Assembly (NCBI GenBank): GCA_033977485.1
Contig: CM066988.1
Location: forward strand, 78,712,669-78,776,668
Direction: 5' to 3'
DNA length: 64,000 nt
DNA from: Hydrangea macrophylla
Lineage: Eukaryota; Streptophyta; Magnoliopsida; Cornales; Hydrangeaceae
The first letter of the stretch is position 1. The number at the start of each line of letters is the position of its first letter. Both the position numbers and the translations under genes were made by a program. The notes below the pieces were generated by a model. That model was given only the letters and a program-made list of their open reading frames with translations. It did not search any database and was not told the DNA's origin. Below, in pieces: positions 32,945-44,352 of the stretch.

Positions 32945-34137
32945 ATGGAGGCTATGATGCGACAGATTAAGTCTCTTACTGAAACAGTTGAAGTGTTGAT
33001 CAAACAACAAGTTAACCAAATGATGTTTCCTAAGGAATCAGAAGTTAAAGACCCTGGTCAAAAAGATCAATACATGCAGCAAAGTACTGACCCACCGGTT
33101 CATAGAAATGCAGGAGGGTTGAAAGAAGATGTAACAGAATCAGATTTGAGGAGCGAAGTGTTGCATGGAGAGGATCAGGAATGGAGGATACTCTGGGGGC
33201 TTATGAAGCCCCCCTTTTCTGAGCAGATCATGGTAGAGCGGTTACCGAAGAAGATCATCCTACCGAAAGTGGAGCCTTATGACGGAAAGGCTGACCCTAC
33301 AGAACATTTGTGTCACTACCAGCATGCCATGGCTTTGTATGATTGTAGTGAAGCACTCTTGTGCAGGGTATTCTCGAACACCCTCATGGGAGCAGCTTTG
33401 TCATGGTTCAGATGTTTACCTCCAAAGTCAATCAGTTCATTCGATGTTCAGGCAACAAAGTTCGTCAATCGATTTATCACGAGCCAAAAGCTGAAGAAGG
33501 GGCCGGATCACCTTCTAACTATCAAACAATCAAAGGGGGAATCATTAAGGGATTACATAATGAGATTCAATGCTGAACTCGTCAATGTTGACGGGTACGA
33601 GGGAGGCTTCACCACTACTGCATTAAGGGCAGGTCTTCAACCTGGTTTGTTTTGGAAGTCCATCACGAAGAGACCACCTCTGGATAATGCAGATCTATTA
33701 ACAAGGGCTCAGAAGTACATAACTTTGGAAGATATGGATTCAGTCTGTCGAGATTGTAAGTGCTGGTTGAACCCAAAGGAAGTTCTAGAGGAGCGAAGGA
33801 AGACAAGAAAAAGGGAAGATCACCAGATCACTCAGATAGGAGAGCAGTCCGCAGTAGAGAGAGATCCCCGAGGCCCAATCATGACATACCTTTGAATGCA
33901 TCTTTGTCTCGGATCTTGAGACAAGTTGGAGGGAAGGAACAACTAAATTGGCCAGGAAAACTGAAAGGTGAACCAGGGAACCGAGATCGAAATAAGTTTT
34001 GTGATTTTCATAAGGATTACGGTCATGCTACGGATGAATGTCGAATTCTAAAAAGGGAAATTGAGGAGTTGATCCGAAGAGGCCGCCTCAGGGAGTACAT
34101 CGGGAGGAATGATAGAGTGAGCCCCGCAAGAGATTAG
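32945..34137 (+). pseudogene. gag: Gypsy-2 Gag, frameshifted
   Basis: First frame 32945-33895 holds the Tat-type gag core. It has PKVEPYDGKADPTEHLCHYQ, GAALSWFRCLPPKSISSF, then ESLRDYIMRFNAE and LLTRAQKYITLE. Around 33755 the sense continues in another frame (33760-34137), Arg/Ser rich, with CDFHKDYGHATDEC. This is the Tat-type knuckle, followed by LKREIEELIRRGRLREYI. The frameshift would prevent a full-length Gag. Confidence 0.88.
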
Positions 34138-34152
34138 ACAAGCAAAGATCAG

Positions 34153-34850
34153 ATGAAAGACAAACCAGATCAACGTCAAGCGAACCAACCTCCTCAACCC
34201 AACGTTATTTATACCATTCATGGTTGTACAAGAGATTCTGGATATTCAAATCAAGCAAGGAAACACTTCTCTCGACAAGTCCAGTGGGGACCGACACGAG
34301 TTCTCAATATGGAGCAAAGGTTAAAAACCCCAACCATAAATATAACATTCGGGGATAAAGATTTGATTGGAGTACACGTCCCTCATGTAGATGCTCTAGT
34401 GATGACTCTGTCCATAGCACATTACAATGTAAGAAAGATCCTTATTGATAATGGTAGTAACATCAATGTTATTTTCTTACACACTTTGGAAAAAATGGAC
34501 ATTGACCTAAGGCAGATGAGGGGGTCAACCAGAAAGATCACCGAATTCAGCGGAGAAGTCTTAGAGCCAGTGGGTGATATTAGATTGCATATTACCATTG
34601 GAAAGGCTACCAATTACATATCTGGAGTGGATGAATTCTCAGTGATAAATGCACCATCACCCTATTAGGCCATCATGGGGCGTCAGTGGCTCCATGATGT
34701 GAAAATCATACCGTCATCTTATCACCAGTGCATAAAGTTGATTCTCAAACGTGAAGTGGTATCCATCAGAGGGGACCAGAAAGTTCCAAGGGAATGTCAC
34801 GCGACTTCATTCAATGTGCTAGGGAGAAGTAGCAATTACAGCATCCAATA
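34153..34850 (+). pseudogene. Gypsy-2 protease region
   Basis: Contains NVIYTIHGC, then a typical aspartic protease core with the active-site stretch KILIDNGSNINVIF (Asp-Asn-Gly, where most retropepsins have Asp-Thr/Ser-Gly). FSVINAPSPY is cut by TAG at 34666-34668. The conserved AIMGRQWLHDVK follows in the same frame to about 34850. Confidence 0.8.
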
Positions 34851-34989
34851 GGCCAGACAAGATAAGGACGTATGAATGATGACTCTGATTTGGTACCGCC
34901 AGGAATTTGAGATAACCGACCTGATTCTCTTAAACCCGGGGAGGATGTAGAAGAAGTTAAACTCGGTAAGGAAAATCAGGAAAGGAAAG

Positions 34990-36410
34990 TGAAAATTGGA
35001 GCTCGTCTTATGGGTGTACTCAGAGAGGAATTAATTCAGTTTTTAGCAGAGCATCAGCACGTCTTCGCATGGTCTACTGGAGATTTGGTGGGAATAGATC
35101 CAGAAATAATCTCACATCAGTTAATGGTAGATCCAGAGCATCCACCAGTCCGATCGCAATGAAGAGACATAAAGTCATTAATGCAGAAGTGGAAAGGTTA
35201 TTGGAGGCCGGACATATTAAAGAGGTTTATTACCCTGAGTGGCTGGCTAACACCGTGGTAGTCCCTAAGAAAGGGGAGAAGTGGAGAGTCTATGTGGATT
35301 ATACAGATCTCAATCGGGCTTGCCCTAAAGACAGTTTCCCAATCCCAAAGATAGACCAATTGGTTGATGTGACCGCTGGAAATGAGTTATTTTCCTTTAT
35401 GGATACATATTTGGGATATAACCAGATCCGGATGTACTCAGGTGATGAGGAAAAAATATCTTTCATCACGGAGAGGGATCTTTACTGTTATAAAGTCATG
35501 CCCTTTGGGTTAAAGAACACAGGGGCTATTTATCAGAGACTAGTCAATGGAATGTTCCATCGCCAGTTGGGAAAGATGATGGAAATTTACATAGATGACA
35601 TGCTAGTCAAAAGTAAGGACAGGACAGACTATGTCAGTCACGTAAGGGAAGCCTTCTTAATACTAGATAGATACAACATGAAGTTGAACCCAACTAAGTG
35701 CGCATTCGGGGTCTCATCAGGGAAGTTTCTAGGATTCTTGGTGTCTGAAAGAGGAATAGAAGCAGATCTAGATCAAATCAAAGCACGTTGGGAAATGACT
35801 TCACCTCAGAATATGAAAGAAGTGTATACCCTCAATGGAAGGTTAGTAGCTCTCAACAGATTCATCTCCAAAGCCTCTGACAAGTGTTTGTCGTTCTTTA
35901 GAGTGCTTAAGAGAAATAAGAACTATGAGTGGACAGAAGATTGCGAAGAAGCTTTCCAAAGTTTGAAGAGCTATCTGGGAAGCCCTGTGATGTTAAGCAT
36001 CCCGGTTCAAGGAGAGGAGCTTTACCTGTACTTAGGCGCTTTAAATCATGCTGTTAGTTCGGCCCTCGTGAGGTTGGATGTCGGAGTTCAGAAGCCGATC
36101 TATTATGCTAGCAAGACCCTTTTAGAAAACGAACAGAGGTACCCTGAACTTGAAAAACTAGCATTTGCTTTGTTAATTTCTGCCCGTAAATTATGACCTT
36201 ATTTTCAAGCACACACCATAGTAGTACCTACTGCACTTCCACTTAGGTCTGTGTTACATAAACCTGATATTTCTGGACGCCTCATGAAGTGGACAATAGA
36301 GATGGGAGAGTTTGATATTAAGTTTGTCCCAAGGGTAGTAATCAAAGCACAAGCCTTAGCGGATTTCATTACAGAATTCCAAAAAAGACCAGGGGTCGAG
36401 ATACAATCTG
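34990..36410 (+). pseudogene. Gypsy-2 reverse transcriptase and first RNase H
   Basis: Before the main frame, RLMGVLREELIQFLAEHQHV and FAWSTGDLVGIDP (about 34996-35100) give the usual RT N-terminus, then a frame break near 35155. The main frame has WLANTVVVPKKGEKWRVYVD, DLNRACPKDSFPIPKIDQLV, MPFGLKNTGAIYQRLVN and active site YIDDMLVKS. It continues to ISARKL, where a TGA at about 36194 replaces the Arg of the usual RKLRPYFQ motif. Bases 36197-36410 complete RNase H (HTIVVPTALPLR, FVPRVVIKAQALADFITEF). Confidence 0.9.
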
Positions 36411-36991
36411 AAATTTCACAAAGTCAGGGAAGCGGGAAGCTATACACCGAAGGGGCCTCTAGCAGGAAGGGAAGTGCAACTGATGTCGTCTTGATTACCC
36501 CCGAGCAGGTCCAAATGGAAAGAGCAGTGGCTTTCTACTTCAAAGCCTCGAATAATGAAGCTGAATTTGAAGCTCTGATCATAGGATTGCAAATGGTAAA
36601 GTTATGTGGAACTGAGAATTTACAAGTTCACTGTGATTCTCAGTTAGTTATAGAACAGATGAAAGGTGGGTTTGACCTGAAGGATGAAAGATTGCGGTTG
36701 TACAATCAAATAGCTCGGAGGTTGGCCGATCAGTTTAACACTTTCACAATTATTAAAATAGCTGGAGAAGATAATGGCCGAGCTGATGCTTTATCAAAAT
36801 TAGTAGCAGCATTAGAGGTCACATCAGAGAGCGAAGTGAAGTTAGGATTCAAGAGCTACCAGTATTTGTCATATACCCAGGGTATATGTGGTGAATTCAG
36901 AAGAATACAGAGATACGTGGATCATGCCTATTTTCTTCTATCTTACAGAGGGGATACTTCTAGAGGACAAAATGTCATCTTAGAAGTTTAA
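36411..36991 (+). pseudogene. Gypsy-2 second, archaeal-like RNase H
   Basis: After a linker, LYTEGASSRKGS, ASNNEAEFEALIIGLQMVKL, HCDSQLVIEQMKGGF and DNGRADALSKL give the four conserved blocks of the extra RNase H found in Tat-lineage elements. The first catalytic Asp appears as Glu (YTEGAS instead of YTDGAS). The frame stops at 36989-36991, just before the integrase region. Confidence 0.85.
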
Positions 36992-36999
36992 GGATAAAA

Positions 37000-38153
37000 T
37001 CAGCCAGGTACATTGTATATAAAGGAATCTTGTACAGGAGGTCATTCACACAACCTCTCCTCCACTGTCTAACGCCGTATCAAAGTGAGTACGTACTAAG
37101 AGAGATTCATGAAGGTATATGTGGCAATCATATGGAGGAAAGGTCGGTAGCCCACCGAGCACTTACTCTAGGTTATTTTCTGGCCCCATATGAAGGAGGG
37201 CGCTCGACAGCTAGTACAAAGATGTGAGAAGTGATAGAAGTTCGGTAATTATACGCAACCCAGGTCAGACCATGATCCCAATTACTAGTCTGTGGCCATT
37301 CATATAGTGGGGATTGACTTGGTGGGACCACTCCCCAGAGCAGAAGGGGAAAAGAAGTTTATTATAGTTGTGGTGGATTATTTCACCAAGTGGGCTAAAG
37401 CTGAAGCTTTGGTTAAGATCAGTCAAAAGGAGATGAAAAATTTCGTATGAAAAAAAACATTGTGTGAAGATTTGGGATTCCACGAGTGGTAATCACAGAT
37501 AAAACCACACAATTTGAAGGGGGAATGTTCCAGGATTTCTGTAAAGACCTGGCTATTAACCATCACTTTTCATCTCCTGGACACCCTTAAGGAAAAGGAC
37601 AGGCTGAAGTAACTAATCGTTCAATTATAGATGCTATGAAGAAAAGGTTGGATCGGGCCAAAGGTAACTGGTTACTTGAGCTCCCCGGGATACTGTGGGT
37701 ATACAGAACTACCCAAAGAGTTTCGACGGGAAAATCGCCATTCACCTTAATGTATGGTACTGAGACTGTACTCCCAGTTGAAATCAGTATGCCCTCATCA
37801 TGAACAATGTTTTGTAATCTAGAACACAATGGGCAAGCTATCCGGGGAAATTTAGACTTGTTGAAAGAAGTACGAGATCAAGCTCTGGTAAGAATTGCAA
37901 CATATCAGCAAAGGGTTGCTAAACGCTACGACTAGGGAGTTAAGCCTAAATATTTTCAATTAGGGGATTTGGTACTGAGGAGAGTTTTCCCTAATACAAA
38001 AGAGCCAGGATCAGGGAAGCTGAACCCCAACTGGAAGGACCCTATAAGATGGTCAAGATTAATATGCCATGCACGTATTGGTTGGAGGATGTGAGTGCAA
38101 AGCAAATTCTAAGGCCCTGGAATGCGAAACACCTTAGAAAATATTTCCATTAG
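37000..38153 (+). pseudogene. Gypsy-2 integrase, heavily broken
   Basis: Zinc-binding part: EIHEGICGNHMEERSVAHRA (about 37100). Core after frame changes: GIDLVGPLPRAEGEKKF with DYFTKWAKAEAL (about 37310-37410), VITDKTTQFEGGMF (about 37490) and GKGQAEVTNRSI (about 37590), supplying D, D and E. Then LPGILWVYRTTQ and SPFTLMYGTETVLPVEI. The protein end PWNAKHLRKYF is at about 38115-38153. Several stops and shifts. Confidence 0.85.
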
Positions 38154-38301
38154 TTAAAATTAATTTCCCAATTATTGTAAATATGCAAGTTTCTATTTTG
38201 TGTAAATATGTACTTCCCAGTTTTCTGTGAATATCCAAGTCAAAAGCTTTGTGTGAATGTGCAAATTCTTGTCCAAAGTGCTATGGCATATGTAGATCAG
38301 C

Positions 38302-38835
38302 AATTAAGGGACCATGAATCCCGAAGTGAACATAAGATCTCATGTTAGATCTGACCTGAATGTAAAGAGTTGAGCAATTAAGGGACCATGAATCTCGAAG
38401 TGAACATAAGATCTCATGTCAGACCTGACCTGGGTGTAAAGAGTTCAGCAATTAAGGGACCATGAATCCCGAAGTGAACATAAGATCTCATGTCAGACCT
38501 GACCTGAGTGTAAAGAGTTCAGTAATTAAGGGACCATGAATCCCGAAGTGAACATAAGATCTCATGTCAGACCTGACCTGAGTGTAAAGAGTTCAGCCAT
38601 TAAGGAACTATAATTCTCGAAGTGAACATAAGATCTCATGTTAGACCTGACCTGAGTGTAAAGAATTCGGCAATTAAGGGACCATGAATCCCAAAGTAAA
38701 CATAAGATCTCATGTCAGACCTGACCTGAGTCTAAAGACTTCATCCCTTAAGGGACCATGAATCCCGAAGTAAATATAAAATCTCATGCGACATGAGTGT
38801 AAGAAGTTCAACCATTAAGGGGCCATGAACCCCGA
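38302..38835 (+). repeat. 74 bp tandem array, about seven units
   Basis: The unit begins CAATTAAGGGACCATGAATC, continues CCGAAGTGAACATAAGATCT and includes CATGTCAGACCTGACCTGAG and TGTAAAGAGTTCAG. The last units are decayed. It lies between integrase and the antisense ORF of Gypsy-2. Confidence 0.88.
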
Positions 38836-39180
38836 AATAGGTTATTAAGCTTCAATCTAGACCGTATATGGATATAAAATGACACAAAACAATCGCAAGT
38901 ATCCAACACTAAACTTGAGTAATAACAAAATATGATATCAGAATACATAATTGCACAGAATTGAAGAGGTGCATGACACGACAACCAAAACACAAGTTCT
39001 GTTAGATCACCCCCATACTATATTGTTCGAACAAAATATACATAGAGATTTTCCAGTTCCAAAAAAAGAAAGGGGATGAGAAAAAAAAAGATCGAGCTTA
39101 AGTAACGGTTGTGTTAGCATCATGAAGAAAAGATGAATGGATCTCAGCACCATCCTGGGTGGTGGGCAGAGGATCGGATC

Positions 39181-40789
39181 CTAATGTTGGAGCAGGTGTT
39201 GGGGGAGTAATTCCTGAACTGGTCTCCCCCCGTGAGGAGTAGCGGGCCCTGGAGCTATTTCAACATTGGTGTCAAGTAAAGTAGGATCGAGATCAGGAAA
39301 ATGGGCTTTGAGATGTTCAAAGCGCTCCATGACTTTTGCTTTACACTCTTCCCAACCCTTATCAAACCCATCCTGCGCAAAATTAGTGCCTTTAGCCACT
39401 AACTCATCAGTTTCTCTTTAAAGAAAATTTCAGCAGCCTTCTTCTTTTCTACCTCAAGCTTAGCCAGGAAGGCAGCGCGGTCCTTCTGTCTCCCTTCCTT
39501 CTCTGCCAAGAGATCTAAAAGGGGAACAGATGTACCTTGGTCAAATATTCGGTGATCATAAGGGTCATCTCAAGAGCTTTCCTGGCTTCAATCTGGGCGG
39601 GGAATCTGTCAGCAGCTTACTTGAAGTAACCTTGTATTTAACGATTTAGACTCCCAGGGCCCCACGGTAGCTTGGAAGCTTTTGTTGACTTCCCACTACT
39701 CATCACGTGACCAATGTCTAGCCTGATTGAATTATCCTGAGTGTGTAACCTAGGTGATTGCCATCCAGAAGGAGGTGTGTTGATTGGGTGATAAGGGAGA
39801 TCGGGTGATTTAGAATCTGGAAGTGAAGAAGAAGGTGGGAGGATCTGAACATCACTGTCATCTAGCTCGTCCACCAGCCTTAATCTACAAGCGGCCTGGG
39901 CTTGAGCCTCAGAGCTAGGGTTGACGGTTTCCTCTTTCGCCGAACCAACTGTGCTCCAGCCACTCTTGCATTGACCTCGTCCATCGTAATCAGTCCCGTT
40001 GAAAGAAGGGCCCCTTGCATAATTATTCGGTCTATAAGCATAATCTCGAGTACCAACAATACCTTGAGTTTCTCACGACGAGCTTCGGTAATAAGGGCCC
40101 GAGCTCTGGTCTGGAGCTGCAAAAATGACAATGACTGTTAGAGATCAGACAAAAGAAGTCGCGGTGTAAACAAGACAAAGAGTAAATCTTACGGGGACTA
40201 CCCACTCTCCTGGGGACATTCCCAATATCACCCCTGATAAAAAAGAAAGTATTTTTCCAGCCCTTATGAGAGGTGGGAAGATCCTGTATGGCTTTATATC
40301 TCTTCTCACCAGTACATAGAATTCGCTACCTTTTTTTAATTTAATTTGCATTACTATTCTAAGGGTCCCTAAATCTAGGTCTTTCCCGTTATGATTAGCT
40401 AAGATCAGAGAACCAATCAACATCTGCCATCCGTTAGGAGCCAACTGGGAAGGACAGAGATGGTGGAACCTTAAAAAATCGCAGAAGAAAGGATGAAGAG
40501 GAATCCTAATTCCTACGCGAAAAAAGTAAGTGTAAAAAGCAATCTCTCCCTCTTGTGGCCTATAAACAACCTCTCTGGGACCAGGAACCCTACATTCAAG
40601 TTCAGGGGGAACTAAGTATCTCTCTTTGATTCATTGTAACGCTTGAGGGGTTATGGTAGATGGTTCAGAAAGCCCTGAAGGCTCAATTGGGCAGCGCTGA
40701 GAGGATTGAGTCTCCATCTCATAACCCTCTACTGTCACAATCTCCAATAGACTGTAGACGTCAGCACTTTCAGTGCGAGATGAAGACAT
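39181..40789 (-). pseudogene. Gypsy-2 antisense extra ORF (putative gypsy-type transposon / Transposase_28-like)
   Basis: The minus strand from ATG 40789 begins MSSSRTESADVYSLLEIVTV. After an in-frame TGA near 40630 it has PPELECRVPGPREVVYRP, GEIAFYTYFFRVGIRIPLHP and LCPSQLAPNGWQMLIGSLIL. It continues to LKKGSEFYVLVRRDIKPYRI and PVRFTLCLVY (40145-40444). Later pieces in shifted frames carry RARALITEARREKL (about 40100), an acidic Pro-rich part (39638-39874) and FAQDGFDKGWEECKAKVMER (about 39300). This pattern matches the plant family Pfam calls putative gypsy-type transposon. Function is unknown. Extra ORFs downstream of pol are known in Tat elements. Confidence 0.75.
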
Positions 40790-41089
40790 AAAACTAAGGA
40801 GAAGATGACAAGGAGGAGAGAAGTTATTGTCCTAGAAGACGGAAGAGGATGATAAGTCTCTAATTGCTCCAATAAATAAAATGAGAGAAAAAGAAATTGG
40901 AAGAGAATCACACCAACCTATTGATATTGGATTAGCAAGAATGATCGTAATGATGAAGGACGTGACATTTCAGTAGCAGGTGTTCAATTTCCAAGGTGAC
41001 CCTTGGAAGATGAAGCGTCAGATTCAAAATATCGATAAAATTGTACCTTTTTTGTAACCTCTATCCAACGGTCAGGAATAAAGAATTTT

Positions 41090-41117
41090 GGGAAAGGGGG
41101 GGGAGGGGGGGAGTAGC
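41090..41117 (+). other. Gypsy-2 polypurine tract
   Basis: A purine run of G8-A-G7-A-G type (GGGAAAGGGGGGGGAGGGGG and on) directly before the 3' LTR; G-quadruplex-prone. Confidence 0.85.
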
Positions 41118-41633
41118 TGGTATACCCAAATATATATATCAATCCATAAGTAAGTTATTGAAGGCTTAAGAAGCCTGGCCTAACATCTCACCCTGGGCCC
41201 ATTATGCAGGCAAGGTGTATTCTACCAGTTCACCCGTTGGGTCTTACACGACGTATGATGGATAAAGAAGAGGCCCAATGAATGATGACATCACCGACCT
41301 ATAATCAGAAAGAACCTACTAAGCCACAAGATGGAGAGTGGAGAGAGATGAATAATTGGCCTAAGTGGAGGAAGGTAATGGGCCAACGTGGGAAGAGGAG
41401 TGGTGAGAAAAAGTATATAATCAAGGAAGAGAATGTTGAAAAGGAGGTACTTCATTTTTCATTCCCATATTTTTTTCCATAGTTAAGATTTTGAACAGAA
41501 ACTAACTTTGGCATCGGAGGAGGCTTTGGGCGAATAACCCCCCTGGTGGCCTTTTTTGTTGTGTATTGTGTTTTTTAGGAGATCTACACTTTGTTGGATT
41601 CCAATCGCTTTTGGAAGAAATTGGTTAACATCA
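41118..41633 (+). repeat. Gypsy-2 3' LTR
   Basis: Matches 32318-32826 with over twenty substitutions and a few indels. The LTR and the 5' internal flank agree through AACATCATT, so the exact end is uncertain by a few bases. Confidence 0.85.
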
Positions 41634-42489
41634 TTATCAATGGCAGAAACAAAGATCTCTTAGCTTCACAAAAAATGAAACCAGTCAAAACTAGTAACAT
41701 CACCGCACGTAATCAAACGCAGCTAAAGCAAAGTAAATAGAGGCAAATAAATAGTACTGCAGTTTAAGTTTTAACTGAGGTTAGAGACCCTTTAAACCAG
41801 GGAAAGGAGACCCTTTAAACCAGATTTTGGCCCTAGTCTCTCGAGAAATGGATTTACCTTACATTTTTTTTCTCTCAATGAGTAGGCCCCTACTATTAGT
41901 TAGAAATTGATAAATTTAATTGAGTTTTTTTTTTTACATTGAAAAGGGCAACATAGTTATTTTAAAAAGTTCCAACCAAAAGGTTAATCCTCCATTGACA
42001 ATTGCAAGTGTTACACGTCTATAAACTTAAGGGAGGTCATTGTAGATATTGAAACTATGAGAGAGGTCCCTGTATTTATGATATAAATCAATGGAGGTCA
42101 ATGTAATTTACCGTAATATAAACAAGGACAACTTAACAGAGCTTACCAGGTACTGAATTCTTATTTAGAATGATGGAAGCCAAATCAAGATTTTTTCCTA
42201 CCCGAGCCCCATCAATACTCTGTCAATCTAGATTTGATCCAATATACAATCTACTGATCATGTAGAGTTGAAAAGATATAAAACCATCAAAGCCAAACTT
42301 CAACACAGGAAGAAGCTAACAATAGATGCTAACATTTTCACGCTTTCTTGTCAAGATAGGGGGTGGCAAGGGGTACTTCTCAGCATGACGAACTGGATCA
42401 AACCTTGAAGCTGCAATAATGAAATTAAAAAATAAATAGATCGTGCAATTTAATCATCAAGTTAATACTAGAAATTATAACAATAACCT
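41634..42489. other. Intergenic stretch
   Basis: No gene recognised. Contains a direct repeat of GAGACCCTTTAAACCAG (41785-41830) and a segment with GGTCATTGTAGATATTG and GGTCAATGTAATTTACC that resembles 60170-60300, so probably a degraded MITE family. Confidence 0.45.
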
Positions 42490-43793
42490 GAGAGAGATGT
42501 TGTTATAGCCTTCTTTGTCAGAGGTTGACAAAACTCTCATCTTGCATCTGCGTAGTTTTTGATCTACAAATTAAACATTTTAGTTGGACTTATCATTTTT
42601 ATTTAACAAACAATCAATCAATTTCTAATTTTATACCTCACTAATTGCCTTCGCTTGGTTTTCTACATTTGGCTCTAATCTCTTAATTACTTCATTTAAG
42701 CCAAGTCGTACCTCTGGGTGATTAGAAAATTATGGGAGTACTGAAATGCAGGGTTTAGAAAATATGTTGCTGCATGAAGGTGTCTTTGTAATTGACTCTC
42801 CCACCTATAGTCAATGACATCCCAATACTTCTAATAATCTTTCTTAACTGATGCCTTTATTGCTAATTTTGCTATATCCATTGCCTCATAGATCATAGAT
42901 ATTGTGGGCTTCTTGTCTTGGTTAACAATTTTTAGAACCCTAACAAGTTGTTCCATAATGGGCATTACTAATATTGCATTCCTCCAAAATCGATCAGTCA
43001 AATTGAGATCAGACAATGCCGCAGAAGTACTTCTACTTTTTCACGATTAAATTCACCCCATTCACTAGATGTGCATTCACCCCATTCACTAGATGTGTAC
43101 AGCCTTTTCAATTTAGATTGATAACGTATAAGGCTCTCTATAGCAATGAATTCGGTGGCAAATCTAGTGATTCCCGGCCTTAACAAATCTCTGCCTTGTG
43201 TATATGTTCTCATAATATTCACCACTTTTTGGCTATTATAAATAAAACTTGTTATCTTCTTTGCTTTGTCAAGAGTAGCCTTCACAGTCTTTACTTTACC
43301 AATATCTTCTAGCACGAGGTCGATACAATGCGCTGCACAAGGAGTCTAGAAAAGATGGTGCCTCTTCTCCATCAATAATCTCCCTGCTGTTTTAAAATTT
43401 GGTTCATTATCCGTCACAACTTGCACGCATTCGACTCACCAACCTTTTCCACAACTTTATCCATTAGTGAGAAAATGTATGAGGCAGTTTTGGATTGGTT
43501 TGTAGTATCGACCAATGTATGGTATATCATATTCCTATCACAATAGATCATAAAGTTAATGATAGGTTTATTGGTTTTAGAGCTCCACCCATCACACATT
43601 ATTGTGCAACCATAATCTGGCCATTTTTGTTTCAACTGCCCAATGTACATCTCTAGATCTTTCACCTCTTCATCCAAGTATGAATTACTAATCTGGTAAC
43701 CAGAAGGTCCCTTAATTCCAGGTCCAGCATCCGCAATAGTATCTATCATCGTCTGGTAGTGGGCCACTGTCAGCTGCATTAAATGTGATTCCA
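42490..43793 (-). pseudogene. hAT transposase, DUF659 and C-terminal part
   Basis: Minus strand. An acceptor-like CCTTTTTAG at 43794 opens an exon with ESHLMQLTVAHYQTMIDTIA, then GPGIKGPSGYQI and GCTIMCDGWSS. The catalytic-core region follows: NFMIYCDRNM, LVDTTNQSKTASYIFSLMDK, VVTDNEPNFKTAGRLLMEKR and CAAHCIDLVLEDIGK (frame changes between). Then FATEFIAIESLIRYQSKLKR (about 43140), FWRNAILVMPIMEQLVRVLK (about 42950), YRWESQLQRHLHAATYFLNP (about 42770) and GLNEVIKRLEPNVENQAKAI (about 42660), ending near 42490. This is the order of plant BED/DUF659 hAT transposases. Several frameshifts and stops; inactive. Confidence 0.88.
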
Positions 43794-43799
43794 CTAAAA

Positions 43800-44254
43800 A
43801 GGAAAAACTTAGAAACAAGATCTTGTCAGAATCGAGATGTAAAAGTATGCTTTACTTTCTAAGGATTGTAGTGTGGAAGTAAAGGTCAACCCCACAGGGA
43901 TTGATTATTTTTATCCTTTAATTAAGAAAACCTAATTCTATTTAGTTATAGAAAACGGAAGTTTGATTGGTTGTTGATTTAATTCCTACTATAAACTAAA
44001 CTAATGACATTAAACTATAGAATTATAGAAGTAATATTCTAAATTAAACTAAGTAAACGAATGCAAAATTCAAGATTGTTTTAATATGAGTGAATGAGAT
44101 CTACGATTACAAATCCACCACTAACTATGCATCAGGGGTCTAGACTTTCTACTTTAGGTTTTATGATTGGATAGTCACGATCTATCGTAGCTACAAGCCC
44201 AATAGTATCAACAAGAGGATATTACTAGTTCAATCTAAGCATAATTCATCGTTG
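43800..44254. other. Non-coding sequence left of Gypsy-3 (probable hAT intron or an older non-coding repeat)
   Basis: No frame of interest. It joins 54959 onward when Gypsy-3 and one duplication are removed. It includes a TCAACCCCACAGGGATTGA word that I associate with dispersed non-coding plant repeats, so part may be an independent old insertion. Confidence 0.4.
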
Positions 44255-44352
44255 GTTCATGTAATACCCTGTATTTTGGTATATTAATAAGACCTGGTAT
44301 TTCATTTCTATACTCGTATAAACTTTTTCTTCCTTTTTATGAATTTTGATAC

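Larger units (their letters stand above)
32318..41633 (+). mobile_element. Gypsy-2: old Tat-lineage Ty3 retrotransposon
   Basis: LTRs begin TGGTATACCC at 32318 and 41118 and end TAACATCA near 32826 and 41633. The primer site TTTGGCGCCGTATGTGGGAA follows the 5' LTR. Order on the plus strand: gag, protease, RT, RNase H, second (archaeal-like) RNase H, integrase, then a 3 kb 3' region with a tandem array and an antisense extra ORF. A G-rich polypurine tract precedes the 3' LTR. The second RNase H and the extra ORF are hallmarks of the Tat lineage. LTRs differ at more than twenty positions by eye, so it is older than the other pairs here. A clean target duplication was not found. Confidence 0.9.

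Noticed and set aside
32311..41640. ACATC as target duplication of Gypsy-2
   Set aside because: ACATC precedes the 5' LTR and occurs at the 3' end, but the same letters continue in the internal flank of the 5' LTR (AACATCATT), so they belong to the LTR end rather than to a duplication.
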